A DNA stretch of 64,000 bases from Pomphorhynchus laevis (Eukaryota; Acanthocephala; Palaeacanthocephala; Echinorhynchida; Pomphorhynchidae), in assembly GCA_012934845.2 (NCBI GenBank), contig WNNJ02000450.1, positions 124,001 through 188,000 on the forward strand, written 5' to 3'. This document shows, piece after piece, positions 29,751 to 41,700 of this stretch. Both the position numbers and the translations under genes were made by a program. The stretch's first letter is position 1. Every line of letters begins with the position of its first letter. The notes beneath the pieces are model-generated. The model was not told the origin of the DNA and ran no database searches. It saw only the letters and a list, made by a program, of their open reading frames with translations.

Positions 29751-32700
29751 ATATCGCGATCGATACGTTAAGTAGAAGTTTTATAAAGGACAGGGGAGAT
29801 GTATATGCAAGACATCAGCTGCATAATTTGAAGCAAGCCGAAAACCAGACAATCGACCAGTTCATTCAAACGACAGAATCCGTTGCCCGTCAAATCAAGT
29901 TCAAAGATGTAACTTCACGAGAACATCGAGATTCTTTGTTGTTGGATACTTTTGTGGCTGGAATTATTTCCACATCGATCAGAGAACGTCTACTTGAAAC
30001 CGTCGATCTTAACAAAGAGAGTGCTTATCGGATCGCTCAATCAATCGAGTTGGCACAGGCTGAAGCATCGGAATTCCGGTTATCTTCACGGGATATCACT
30101 CAATCTGAAAATATGGAATCTATGATTAACTATGCTAATCCACCGCAGTTGACAAATTTACCCAGAGATGATTCGGAAACACAACAAGAATGTTCCGCAA
30201 TCAAAAGTCAAGAGCGATGCTACTTTTGCGGTCAAAACCGCCACGTGCGGAGTAACTGTCCTGCTCGCAACGCTACCTGTCATACGTGCAGCAAGAAAGG
30301 ACACTTTTCTAACATGTGCCGTTCAAGAAATTCTGGTACGTCTGCGTCTTTATATTCAATAGGCACAACAAACGCGTCATCATCAAACTTAATCCAGCCC
30401 ACTATAAGTTTGAATAATATCTCAGTAAGCGGGATGATCGATTCTGGAAGTTCATTTAATATTGTCAGAAGTGATGTCGCTACAAAGTGCAAGCTTGTGA
30501 GAAAATCCACAAATTTAAAAGTTTCTCTCGCTGCATCTGAATTTTCCTGTGAGTTAAGACATTGTACATTCGCCGATGTTGTTTTAAACAATCGTTTCTA
30601 TCGAAATGTAAAATTCTTCATTCTCCCCACCCTAGTAACAGATGTGATCCTCGGTGTACCCTTTCTTCGTCAACACTCGACGGTGACCATAGAATTCAAC
30701 GGAGTAGAACGTCCTTTGGTCGTTGTTGCAGTTGTTGGGGAAATGAAAGTTGAAGCCCCGTCTCTATTTCAATTCCTAGACAAAGCGGTAAAACCTGTTG
30801 CAATTCCATCTCGTCGAATAACTCCAGAAGATAACTGTTTTATCGCAGCCGAGGTAAAACGCCTATTAGATTCCAGTATCATCGAGAATAGCACGTCTCC
30901 GTGGCGTGCACAAGTTGTCCTGGTTAAAAATCCTGGTCGCGAAGTGCGAATGGTAATAGATTACAGTTTGACGGTGAATCGATTCACTCATCTTGACGGC
31001 TTCCCTCTTCCCAGGATTGACGAATTCATTGATAAGCTATCTCCATTCAAAAGTTTCAGTCGATTAGACCTAAAGAATGCTTATCACCAGGTTTCCATTC
31101 AGGAGAATGAGAGGCATTACACTGCATTTGAAGCTAATGGTCGTTTGTACCAATTTAAACGCCTACCGTTCGAATTGACAAATGCAGTGGCGGCTTTCCA
31201 ACGTATCATCGCTAAGTTAATCGAGGAAGAGGATCTTGAATCTACGTACGCTTATTTGGATGATGTTATTATCGGCGGTGAAACAAAGGAACTTCACCAA
31301 AGGAATCTTGATCGCTTCTTAGAAGTTGCTAAGAAATATAATATCACTTTAAATACTCAAAATGTATTTTCCCAGTCTCTAAGGTATATTTTCTTGGCTA
31401 CCAGATAGATAACGGTTTGCATTTCACCTGACCCTGATCGTGTCAAACCCTTATTGGAAATGCCTGAGCCAAAATCATTAGTCGAACTTAAACGTATTAT
31501 AGGAATGTTCGTACACTATTCTCGATGGATAAAGAATTTTTCAAATGTCGTTCGACCTTTAGCACAAACTGTATCTTTTCCGCTGTCTCTTCATGCAAAA
31601 GAATCATTTGCAAGTCTGAAACACAGCCTTGCATCAACTACATTGTCTAAAGTAGATTTCTCAGTCCCATTCGTGGTCGAGACAGACTCATCTGCCTTTG
31701 CGATCGGTGCTACTTTGTCTCAAAATTTTAAACCAGTCGCATTCTTCTCACGTACTCTGGATAAGAACGCAATGAAATATGCAGCTGTTGAGAAAGAGGC
31801 ACTAGCCATAGTAGAATCTATAAGATAATGGCGTCACTATTTATCCCGTAGACATTTCACCGTTCTGACGGATCAACAATCCGTGGAATTTTTGTTCTCG
31901 ATAAACATTACAGTAAGATCAAAAATGACAAAATCAATCGTTGGAGAATAGAATTGTCCGAATATCAGTTCGACGTGTCATATCGATGCGGCAAAGAAAA
32001 TCAGGTAGCTGACGCTATGTCTCGAATTGCTTTAGGATCAGTCACGAATGATTTAAAAGAACTCGAAAGGATGCATGATCATTTGTGTCCCCCTGGGGTA
32101 ACAAGGATGTGGCACTATGTACGTCATCGAAATTTTCCGTATTCTATTGAAGATGTTAAAAAAGTCATCAAAGGTTGTCCTAGCTGCAACGAATTGAAAC
32201 CTCACTTTTATAAACCCCCTCGAAGTACCTTGATTAAAGCCAGTAAACCATGGGAGCGTTTGTCCTTAGATTTTAAAGGCCCGCTGCACAGCTCGAGTAA
32301 GAAAAAATATATTTTATCTATAGTAGATGAATATAGCCGATTTCCCTTTGGGTTTCCCTGTGATGACACCAGTTCTCGATGGGTAATTCAGTGTCTTGAG
32401 TCTTTGTTCGCATTATTTGGCACGCCTGAGAATATCCATACCGATCGGGGTACTTCTTTCACGTCAGTAGAGTTCCGTAAATATTTATTGACATTGGGAA
32501 TCACGCTATTATATTTCACTCCCTACCATCCTACCTCAAATGGCCAGATTGAGCGCTATAATGGGTTGATATGGAACGCGATACGGTTGTATCATAATAA
32601 TAAGATTCCAATCGAACGGTGGGAAACAACACTTCCAAAGGCACTTCATTCGATCAGATCTCTTTTATGCACTTCGACTAATGAAACGCCTCATGAACGT

Positions 32701-33277
32701 ATATTCAAATTCAATCGCAGATCAGCTAAGGGAGTTAGCTTACCTGAGTGTTTAATCAATCCTGGACTTATCTTTGTAAAGAATTTCAACCGTATTGGTA
32801 AAAACGATCCACTTGTAGATCGCGCAGAGCTTATTCATGCCAACGAGAACTACGCTCTAGTTCGATACCCTAATGGAAAAGAGACACATTTCAACTCAAT
32901 ATCTAGCTCCCAATAACTGTAATCAAAATGTATTCGAAGAATCCAACATATCTCAAAATTGCCAGATGGACGATTCACCCCCTGCAATGTTTACTCCGGA
33001 TATCCACAATTTACAAACAGAGGTGGATTCAAATAACAGTGCTACAAGCTCAGCGTCGCATATACCTAATGAGAATTATGATCTGAATAAAGTTCACGAT
33101 TGTCAAGAGCAACAAGTAGATCTACAGCAGATCTCATCAATGGAATTTCGACGATCGACACGTATGCGTCGATCACCGAACTATTTGTCCGATTTTATCG
33201 TTGGCAGAATGTACTGATATTTATATGTTATGTTTTCAGATGTTCGCATAAAGCCTTTTGTTGTTCGCCTCGGTTCA
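29751..33277 (+). mobile_element. Ty3/gypsy element A, copy 1 (left end missing)
   Basis: Order: part of gag with two CCHC knuckles (CYFCGQNRHVRSNC, CHTCSKKGHFSNMC), protease (MIDSGS), RT (YLDDVIIGG), RNase H, integrase with an HTDRGTSF core, C-terminal tail, then a 68-bp LTR (33210-33277). Gag, protease and RT share one frame. It is a broken fossil with about three breaks and no 5' LTR. It is nearly identical to copy 2 (38739-42557), from which it differs by well under one percent. It belongs to the 6.35-kb duplication. Confidence 0.9.
33210..33277 (+). repeat. 3' LTR of element A, copy 1
   Basis: A very short LTR, TGTACTG...GGTTCA, matching 38739-38809 (which is 3 bases longer in a GTT run) and 42490-42557. 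It contains TGTTATGTTTTCAG followed by ATGTTCGCATAAA. Confidence 0.75.
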
Positions 33278-33946
33278 CCATCTTTTCCTGTTCTCATATG
33301 TTGCATTATGGAAGGTATTAGTAAGATACGTACGTGCTTATTCGGCTTTTGACAAAGGATAATCATATTAAGAGATTTTTAATTTTTAATTTGTATAGAA
33401 ATAAAAATAAAAATGTGTAGTGCATATTACGACTATCAAAATTTGAGCTCAAATAAACTTTCAGATGAAGAGAAGTGTAATGTTTCATATGAGAATATAT
33501 GTCCAATTTAGGTTTTCACCATAGTAATGAAAAAATTATTGAATGAAATGCTTTGACTTAAAATAAGTCTTTAATGTTGTCTATAAGATTTTTAAAGAGA
33601 GGTAAGCTATTCACACGTGAATATCGTCTTCAGCATATTAGCCCTAATAAGGGTCCATTTCCAATTTGTGCTTTGCCCTTTCCTCCATAAGATGCTTTAA
33701 TGGACTCCTTTTGAAACTATTTGTTGTGCATGGCATCCTAGAAATTGGAAACAAGAGGTGTTTTCAATACATCTTATTCTCAATTAAAAATAAGGAAATC
33801 TTGATTCTATGATGGAATGGGAGAATGTAGAAATAGAATGGGGGGATTAGGGAATGGGAAAAGAGAGAAGGAAAGATTGGGGAAATGGGATGAGGACAGG
33901 GGGGAATGAGGGTTAAGATGAAAAGTGGGAGATGCAGGAGTGTTAC
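33278..33946. other. Spacer between elements A and B, with a purine tract
   Basis: Non-coding. 33811-33940 is almost pure purine with T, with only about two C, and has many G runs (GGGGGG, GGGG); it lies right against the insertion point of element B. The same sequence is repeated at 42558-43226 in the duplicate. Confidence 0.6.
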
Positions 33947-36100
33947 TGTCGTGAATTAACTAACTTGTGTTTTAATGTTATTTGTTTTGTAGATGTTTTC
34001 AATAAAGCTACTTTAGCCTCACTTTGGATCTTAACAATTTATTGAAAACATTTGTGTGAGCATTTGTTGTCAAGATGGACCCAGTCGGAAACGGATTGGC
34101 GAACGTTGATTATGCACGATATCTGCAGCCAAGTAAACTTACAATAGACACAGAAGACGCAAACGGAGCGGATATTTGGAAACATTGGCTATCAACATTC
34201 GAAGCGTTTATCGAACACATCGGAGCTCTGTGTGAGATTCGATTAACGTTACTGCGTAATTACGTTTCTCCTCAAATTTTCAAGTCAATTCAACAACTGT
34301 CTGATTATGCAGAAACTATCAAGACGCTTCGATCGATGTTTGAGCGACCGACCAATGTCATTTATGCTCGATATATACTATTCGCGAGGAGACAAGAAGA
34401 TGCAGAAGATATTCAACACTACACTAATAGTTTAAAGCAACTAGCCTCAGAATGTAAGTTCGAAGAAGTATCGGCACAAGATCACCGAGATCAGGCAATT
34501 CTAAATGCGTTCATAGCGGGTATTTCCTCAAAGAAAATTAGAGAACGTTTACTTGAAAACTGTACCTTAACACTAACAGACGCTTTTGAAATTGCAAAAG
34601 CAATGGAAAGTGCGGAAAAACGTTCAACGGTAATCGAAGGACCTTATTATCGACTAGCTCATGTTTCCGACAGCAGAAAGGAAGAGGCGGTAGATCAACT
34701 GGCACAAATGAATGATAGAGTAGTTGCAACAATCAAAAGTAATTGGAAGTGCTTTTTTTGTGGAAGTCAATCAAAGCATAGTCGAGAATCTTGTCCGGCA
34801 AAAAATTCAATTTGCCATAAATGTCAGAAGGAAGGACATTTTGCAAGAGCGTGTCGATCTTCACAATTCGGTCGTAATAAATACTCTGCGTGCATTTCTT
34901 CAATACTGTCTGACCGAAAAGCTGTAGACCAAATATTCATTTGCAACAAAAGAGTAGAGTGTTTGTTTGACACAGGGAGTTGTTATAGTTTTATTCGAAC
35001 TGATATTGTGAGTAAGATGAAATTGCCTATCGTCAGAGATATACGGCCTATTACAATGACCACTAATCGCTTCAAGACTTTAACTAAAGGCCATGTCACT
35101 ACGTCCATTATCTACAAGTCCCAAATTTATAAAAACATTATATTTCATGTTCTGGACGACTTATGTACCGAGGCAATATTGGGGATGGATTTTATGAATG
35201 AGCATAAGAGTTTCAAACTAAAATTGAATGGTCCTAGAAACGAATTGGTAATTGCTGCTTTGCGACCTATAGATTTCAAGCCAGTTCGACCATTTTCACA
35301 TCTAAATGAACATTGCATTCCTATTGCAACGAGGTCTCGCCGGTATAATCCAGCCGATCGTGATTTTATTCGATCGGAGGTTCAGAAGTTATTGAAAGAT
35401 GGGATTATCGAACCTTGTATTTCACCATGGCGAGCTCAAGTGGTAGTTACGCGCTCGGAGAGACATAAACGCAGGCCTGTTATTGATTACTCACAAACGA
35501 TAAATAAATATACATTGCTGGATGCATATCCTTTGCCAAACTTACAAGATCTTGTGTATGAAATTAGTAAGTACAAATGGTTTTCTACAATTGACTTACA
35601 GTCTGCTTATCATCAAGTTCCTCTACATCAAGACGATAGACTATATACTGCCTTTGAAGCAGATGGAAGATTATATCGCTTTGCGAGATTGCCCTTTGGA
35701 TTGAAGAATGCAGTGTCATGCTTTCAGCGATGTATGGATCACATGATTGAAACAAATGAATTAAAAAGTACATTTGCCTATCTAGATAACATTACAATTT
35801 GCGGAATGACCCAACAAGAACACGACGAAAATCTGGGCAAATTCAACAGTGTCGCTACCAAGTGCGGGCTCACAATGAATACAACTAAATGTGAATTTAA
35901 CAAGAAATAAATAAAGCTTCTCGGCTACTTAATTTGTCAAGGAGTACTGAAACCAGATCCGGACAGATTGCAGGCTTTACATGAACTTCCCCCCTACGAT
36001 GTCAGATCCTTACAACGAAGTATTGGACTCTTTGCTTACTACTCGTCTTGGATACCAAAATTTTCACAAAAGATTGAATTCTTGAGAAACGCTTCATTCC
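33947..36100 (+). mobile_element. Ty3/gypsy element B, copy 1 (right part missing)
   Basis: 5' LTR 33947-34036 (90 bp), primer block 34038-34051, then gag-protease-RT in one frame from 34075: MDPVGNGLANVDYARYLQPS, knuckles CFFCGSQSKHSRESC and CHKCQKEGHFARAC, protease LFDTGS, RT block to about 35910. It stops abruptly at 36100, where LINE family E sequence begins. It is a broken fossil with about two breaks besides the lost right end, nearly identical to copy 2. Confidence 0.9.
33993..34051 (+). promoter_or_regulatory. Self-priming pair of element B (copy 1)
   Basis: LTR block ATGTTTTCAATAAA (33993-34006) is the exact reverse complement of TTTATTGAAAACAT (34038-34051), one base after the LTR end. 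The same pair lies at 43273-43286 and 43318-43331 in copy 2. No match to a tRNA 3' end is apparent, and the usual TGG start of a tRNA primer site is absent. Confidence 0.65.
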
Positions 36101-38280
36101 CATCATTCATCTTAGTTCTTCGATGAACTAGTTGATCTGCTTTCTTATTGTTCACTTACAGCACTTCTACTGTTTGTACTAAGTGATTTCAACATTCGCT
36201 TGAATCGCTCCTCCAGATTTAGATTCAATAAAACTTGTAAACATTCTTTCCGACTATAATCTCCATTTACTTTGGACCCCTCCCACTCACATACTTGACG
36301 CTGCCCTTGATATCATTGCAACTCCGCTTAGTTTCTCTACACATGCTTAATTTAATATTTCAGATCTTAGTCTCTCTGACCACTTTCAACTTACCTTAAA
36401 TCTTACTAATCAGCTTGCTCCCTCTCGAATCTCGCCTACCTTCACTTGACCGAAGAAATTTATCAATCTTACTTTATTTCAATCTGATATTCTTGACTCT
36501 GCTCTTATGTCGCTTAATTCGCCATGATTTTCCGTCGATTTTCTATCCTCTCTATTTGACTCTGAGCTCACAACAATTCTCGATTACATATTACCTCGCC
36601 CATCACACACTCGTAAGCGCTCTCGAAGACACCATGGGTTGATTCTGACCGTGTAATTTCTAAGCGCTGTATGCGTCACGCTTTTCGCATATATCTTCGT
36701 TTCCTCAAACGATGTTTTACTTCTGTCTCCTTCTAGTCTCGTGATGCCTACCTAAAAATTCGTCATTCCTATTACTCTCTCCAACGAAGTAAGTGCACAC
36801 TTACTTCGTTGGAGATACAATTCTCAGTTCCTGAATTCTTCTATCTCCTTCCCGTTTCTGATGACGAAGTTTCAAAAGTTCTCCTTTTATTGCCTAAAAA
36901 ATATTCTCCTGCCGTTTCTTTTCCTATGTGCTTACTTAAGCTTATTTACTTTTTGGTATCTCCGCTTTTGAAACTTGTACGATTCTTCTATCTGCAGTGG
37001 CACTTATTCGTCGAACTAGAAATCTGCCATTGTTCGTTCACTTCTGTAAAACACTATCGACAGTTCACTCCATCCTCATATCTTCCTATATATCTTATCC
37101 CAACCTTATTAAAAATTCTTCGAACGTCCTGTGCTAAATCAGGTTAAACCTATGTTCTGTCGTCGAATTTATATTCTCCATTTCAATCTGCTTTTCGTTC
37201 TAATCATTCTACACAACTAGCTGGTCACAAAGTCTTTGGTGATCTACAATCACCGGGGGAAAACTTTGTAGCGTCATAATATCCCTCGAACTCCGATCTG
37301 CATTCGACATCGTCGATCATTATATTTTTCTCTACCGGCTCCGTCATGACTATGAATTCTCTAATTCGCTGTGGTCTGGTTTTCCTCTTATTTATCTGAT
37401 TATTCTTTCAGTGTTCATTCAGCTTCTTATTCCTCTCAACCGTCTTATTTCGCACACGGTGTTCCTCAAGGATGAGTACTAGGTCCCATTTTTTTCTCCC
37501 TCTGAGGGTGATCTCTCTTAAATGATCAGAACACACAATTTTTATGTTATGCAATATGCGAATGGCATTCTCCTCTACTCTTATCTATTCTCCTCTCGAA
37601 TCGATGATCTTTCATCTAATTCCTTCGCTTGCCTCTTATCCGTTTCTCAGCACCTTTATTCGCTTCACCTATAGCTCAATCCTGAAAAGTCCAAAATTAT
37701 GTGAATAATTTCCTCTTACCTTATCTTTACTCCACCTACCGTATATATCTACTCAACCATTCTTCGTGTCTTTAATGATATCGTATTAATCGGTTTCCAT
37801 TTCGACAATCATCTTTCTCTCATGACATTTGTTTCCGATAAAGTTTGTTCTTTGTTCCTGCTACTCCGTGATATTCACAGTATTCGTAAGTTGTCGTAGG
37901 TTGATCGATTTTGCTCATGTATTTCTTTTTTATCCGCTCTTTTATTTACCGAATCGATTATTGTCTTAGCCTGTTCTTCAAACCACCAAATCTACTCTCG
38001 AACCTCTCTATTGTATTGTAAACTCAGCAGTTCGCGGTATCCTACTTCTCCGCATTTTGACCACATATCTCAACATATCTGCAATCTTTCCTGTCTTGCC
38101 ACGATTAGCCATCGTGTCCAATTTCGTTTAATTATCCTGGTCAATCGTATACTGCATCACAAGACCAGATATGTAAATCCATACATAAATTTCAACTACC
38201 ATATATGTAAATTGTGGAGTCTTTCAGAGTACTGTATGAAGTCCTCTTCTTTTGATCACATTTCTAAATGACTTATTTTT
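36101..38280 (+). mobile_element. LINE family E, long but decayed copy
   Basis: It starts in the endonuclease (VLSDFNIRLNRSSRFRFN near 36180, the GDFN region). It continues through SDLSLSDHFQLTL (the SDH motif) and RT sequence with THGVPQG and VLGPIFFSL near 37450. MQYANGILLYS-type sequence near 37550 corresponds to YADD, and FGF-like C-terminal pieces run to about 38270. Stops and frameshifts occur throughout, so it is the oldest E copy here. It contains a near-perfect 18-bp foldback at 36778-36815. Its left edge is the right edge of the LTR-element duplication. Confidence 0.65.
36778..36815. repeat. Perfect 18-bp foldback with a 2-base centre
   Basis: TCTCCAACGAAGTAAGTG, CA, then the exact reverse complement. 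It lies inside the LINE E copy and interrupts its alignment with other copies. Confidence 0.9.
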
Positions 38281-38284
38281 TACG

Positions 38285-38445
38285 TATACAAAGCTCATGC
38301 TTAGCCTTTGCCGATGATGTAAAACTATGGTGCACTAGAGATATTTTTATTTTGATTTTGGTGTATATAATGATGTTTTTTTTGTGATTGAGCTAAACGG
38401 CTTTATAGCCAATGCTTGCTTGTAATAATAATGAGATACTCTCAT
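38285..38445 (+). mobile_element. CR1-like LINE remnant: FADD box and 3' tail
   Basis: SCLAFADDVKLWCT (about 38292-38340) is an RT palm motif. It is followed almost at once by a CR1-type 3' tail with a small hairpin (GGCTTTATAGCC) and GCTTGCTTGTAATAATAATG. Most of the element is deleted in between. Confidence 0.6.
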
Positions 38446-38738
38446 CGTTATCAACATTTGGAATGCAATATTTCAGGAAATTGATTGTGCCTTCAGCTAT
38501 TCGCATTTCAAACTTTAAGTGATGAAGTTGATTCATAACAGCTCGAACCATCAATCAGTTTTCAACTACCCATTCGGCTGATTCTGTGCTTAAATAGGAA
38601 CTAGATTTTGTTTTCAACCTGCGTACTCATAGCAGTTATTGTACATTTCATTTTTTATTTATTTTTTAATATCATCAGTAAACAGACTGAACAGCCATTT
38701 GCGGGGTAATCTTTAGTTAAATATTAATTTTTAAATTT
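38446..38738. other. Left flank of element A copy 2, nothing recognised
   Basis: No open frame or repeat recognised. The last bases (TTTAAATTT) differ from those after the 3' LTR (CCATC), so no target-site duplication is visible for element A. Confidence 0.4.
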
Positions 38739-41700
38739 TGTACTGATATTTATATGTTATGTTTTCAGATGTTCGCATAAAGCCTTTTGTTGTTGTTCGC
38801 CTCGGTTCAATTTATGCGAACATTGTGAATAAACAAGCTACTCAAACCAGCGATCCTAGATGCTTTAACCGATGGGATTGATTCAGCAAAAGTTTGGCGT
38901 CATTGGCTACAAAGATTCAATGCGTTTGTACGAGTTCTTGAAGATGTCACAAACCAACAAAAGCTTGACATTCTGATCAACCACATCTCTCCAATCCTTT
39001 ATGATATCATCGAAGGAGTCGATGATTATGATATCGCGATCAATACGTTAAGTAGAAGTTTTATAAAGGACAGGGGAGATGTATATGCAAGACATCAGCT
39101 GCATAATTTGAAGCAAGCTGAAAACCAGACAATCGACCAGTTCATTCAAACGACAGAATCCGTTGCCCGTCAAATCAAGTTAAAAGATGTAACTTCACGA
39201 GAACATCGAGATTCTTTGTTGTTGGATACTTTTGTGGCTGGAATTATTTCCACATCGATCAGAGAACGTCTACTTGAAACCGTCGATCTTAACAAAGAGA
39301 GTGCTTATCGGATCGCTCAATCAATCGAGTTGGCACAGGCTGAAGCATCGGAATTCCGGTTATCTTCACGGGATATCACTCAATCTGAAAATATGGAATC
39401 TATGATTAACTATGCTAATCCACCGCAGTTGACAAATTTACCCAGAGATGATTCGGAAACACAACAAGAATGTTCCGCAATCAAAAGTCAAGAGCGATGC
39501 TACTTTTGCGGTCAAAACCGCCACGTGCGGAGTAACTGTCCTGCTCGCAACGCTACCTGTCATACGTGCAGCAAGAAAGGACACTTTTCTAACATGTGCC
39601 GTTCAAGAAATTCTGGTACGTCTGCGTCTTTATATTCAATAGGCACAACAAACGCGTCATCATCAAACTTAATCCAGCCCACTATAAGTTTGAATAATAT
39701 CTCAGTAAGCGGGATGATCGATTCTGGAAGTCCATTTAATATTGTCAGAAGTGATGTCGCTACAAAGTGCAAGCTTGTGAGAAAATCCACAAATTTAAAA
39801 GTTTCTCTCGCTGCATCTGAATTTTCCTGTGAGTTAAGACATTGTACATTCGCCGATGTTGTTTTAAACAATCGTTTCTATCGAAATGTAAAATTCTTCA
39901 TTCTCCCCACCCTAGTAACAGATGTGATCCTCGGTGTACCCTTTCTTCGTCAACACTCGACGGTGACCATAGAATTCAACGGAGTAGAACGTCCTTTGGT
40001 CGTTGTTGCAGTTGTTGGGGAAATGAAAGTTGAAGCCCCGTCTCTATTTCAATTCCTAGACAAAGCGGTAAAACCTGTTGCAATTCCATCTCGTCGAATA
40101 ACTCCAGAAGATAACTGTTTTATCGCAGCCGAGGTAAAACGCCTATTAGATTCCAGTATCATCGAGAATAGCACGTCTCCGTGGCGTGCACAAGTTGTCC
40201 TGGTTAAAAATCCTGGTCGCGAAGTGCGAATGGTAATAGATTACAGTTTGACGGTGAATCGATTCACTCATCTTGACGGCTTCCCTCTTCCCAGGATTGA
40301 CGAATTCATTGATAAGCTATCTCCATTCAAAAGTTTCAGTCGATTAGACCTAAAGAATGCTTATCACCAGGTTTCCATTCAGGAGAATGAGAGGCATTAC
40401 ACTGCATTTGAAGCTAATGGTCGTTTGTACCAATTTAAACGCCTACCGTTCGAATTGACAAATGCAGTGGCGGCTTTCCAACGTATCATCGCTAAGTTAA
40501 TCGAGGAAGAGGATCTTGAATCTACGTACGCTTATTTGGATGATGTTATTATCGGCGGTGAAACAAAGGAACTTCACCAAAGGAATCTTGATCGCTTCTT
40601 AGAAGTTGCTAAGAAATATAATATCACTTTAAATACTCAAAATGTATTTTCCCAGTCTCTAAGGTATATTTTCTTGGCTACCAGATAGATAACGGTTTGC
40701 ATTTCACCTGACCCTGATCGTGTCAAACCCTTATTGGAAATGCCTGAGCCAAAATCATTAGTCGAACTTAAACGTATTATAGGAATGTTCGTACACTATT
40801 CTCGATGGATAAAGAATTTTTCAAATGTCGTTCGACCTTTAGCACAAACTGTATCTTTTCCGCTGTCTCTTCATGCAAAAGAATCATTTGCAAGTCTGAA
40901 ACACAGCCTTGCATCAACTACATTGTCTAAAGTAGATTTCTCAGTCCCATTCGTGGTCGAGACAGACTCATCTGCCTTTGCGATCGGTGCTACTTTGTCT
41001 CAAAATTTTAAACCAGTCGCATTCTTCTCACGTACTCTGGATAAGAACGCAATGAAATATGCAGCTGTTGAGAAAGAGGCACTAGCCATAGTAGAATCTA
41101 TAAGATAATGGCGTCACTATTTATCCCGTAGACATTTCACCGTTCTGACGGATCAACAATCCGTGGAATTTTTGTTCTCGATAAACATTACAGTAAGATC
41201 AAAAATGACAAAATCAATCGTTGGAGAATAGAATTGTCCGAATATCAGTTCGACGTGTCATATCGATGCGGCAAAGAAAATCAGGTAGCTGACGCTATGT
41301 CTCGAATTGCTTTAGGATCAGTCACGAATGATTTAAAAGAACTCGAAAGGATGCATGATCATTTGTGTCCCCCTGGGGTAACAAGGATGTGGCACTATGT
41401 ACGTCATCGAAATTTTCCGTATTCTATTGAAGATGTTAAAAAAGTCATCAAAGGTTGTCCTAGCTGCAACGAATTGAAACCTCACTTTTATAAACCCCCT
41501 CGAAGTACCTTGATTAAAGCCAGTAAACCATGGGAGCGTTTGTCCTTAGATTTTAAAGGCCCGCTGCACAGCTCGAGTAAGAAAAAATATATTTTATCTA
41601 TAGTAGATGAATATAGCCGATTTCCCTTTGGGTTTCCCTGTGATGACACCAGTTCTCGATGGGTAATTCAGTGTCTTGAGTCTTTGTTCGCATTATTTGG

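Noticed and set aside
33975-34006. Ordinary intron acceptor belonging to a host gene
   Set aside because: The same layout is in four separate LTRs at the same relative position, so it belongs to the elements.
29751-36100. Two independent insertions explaining the repeated A and B elements
   Set aside because: Identical relative order, spacer and near-identity over 6.35 kb, with edges inside the elements, require one DNA-level event or an assembly artefact.
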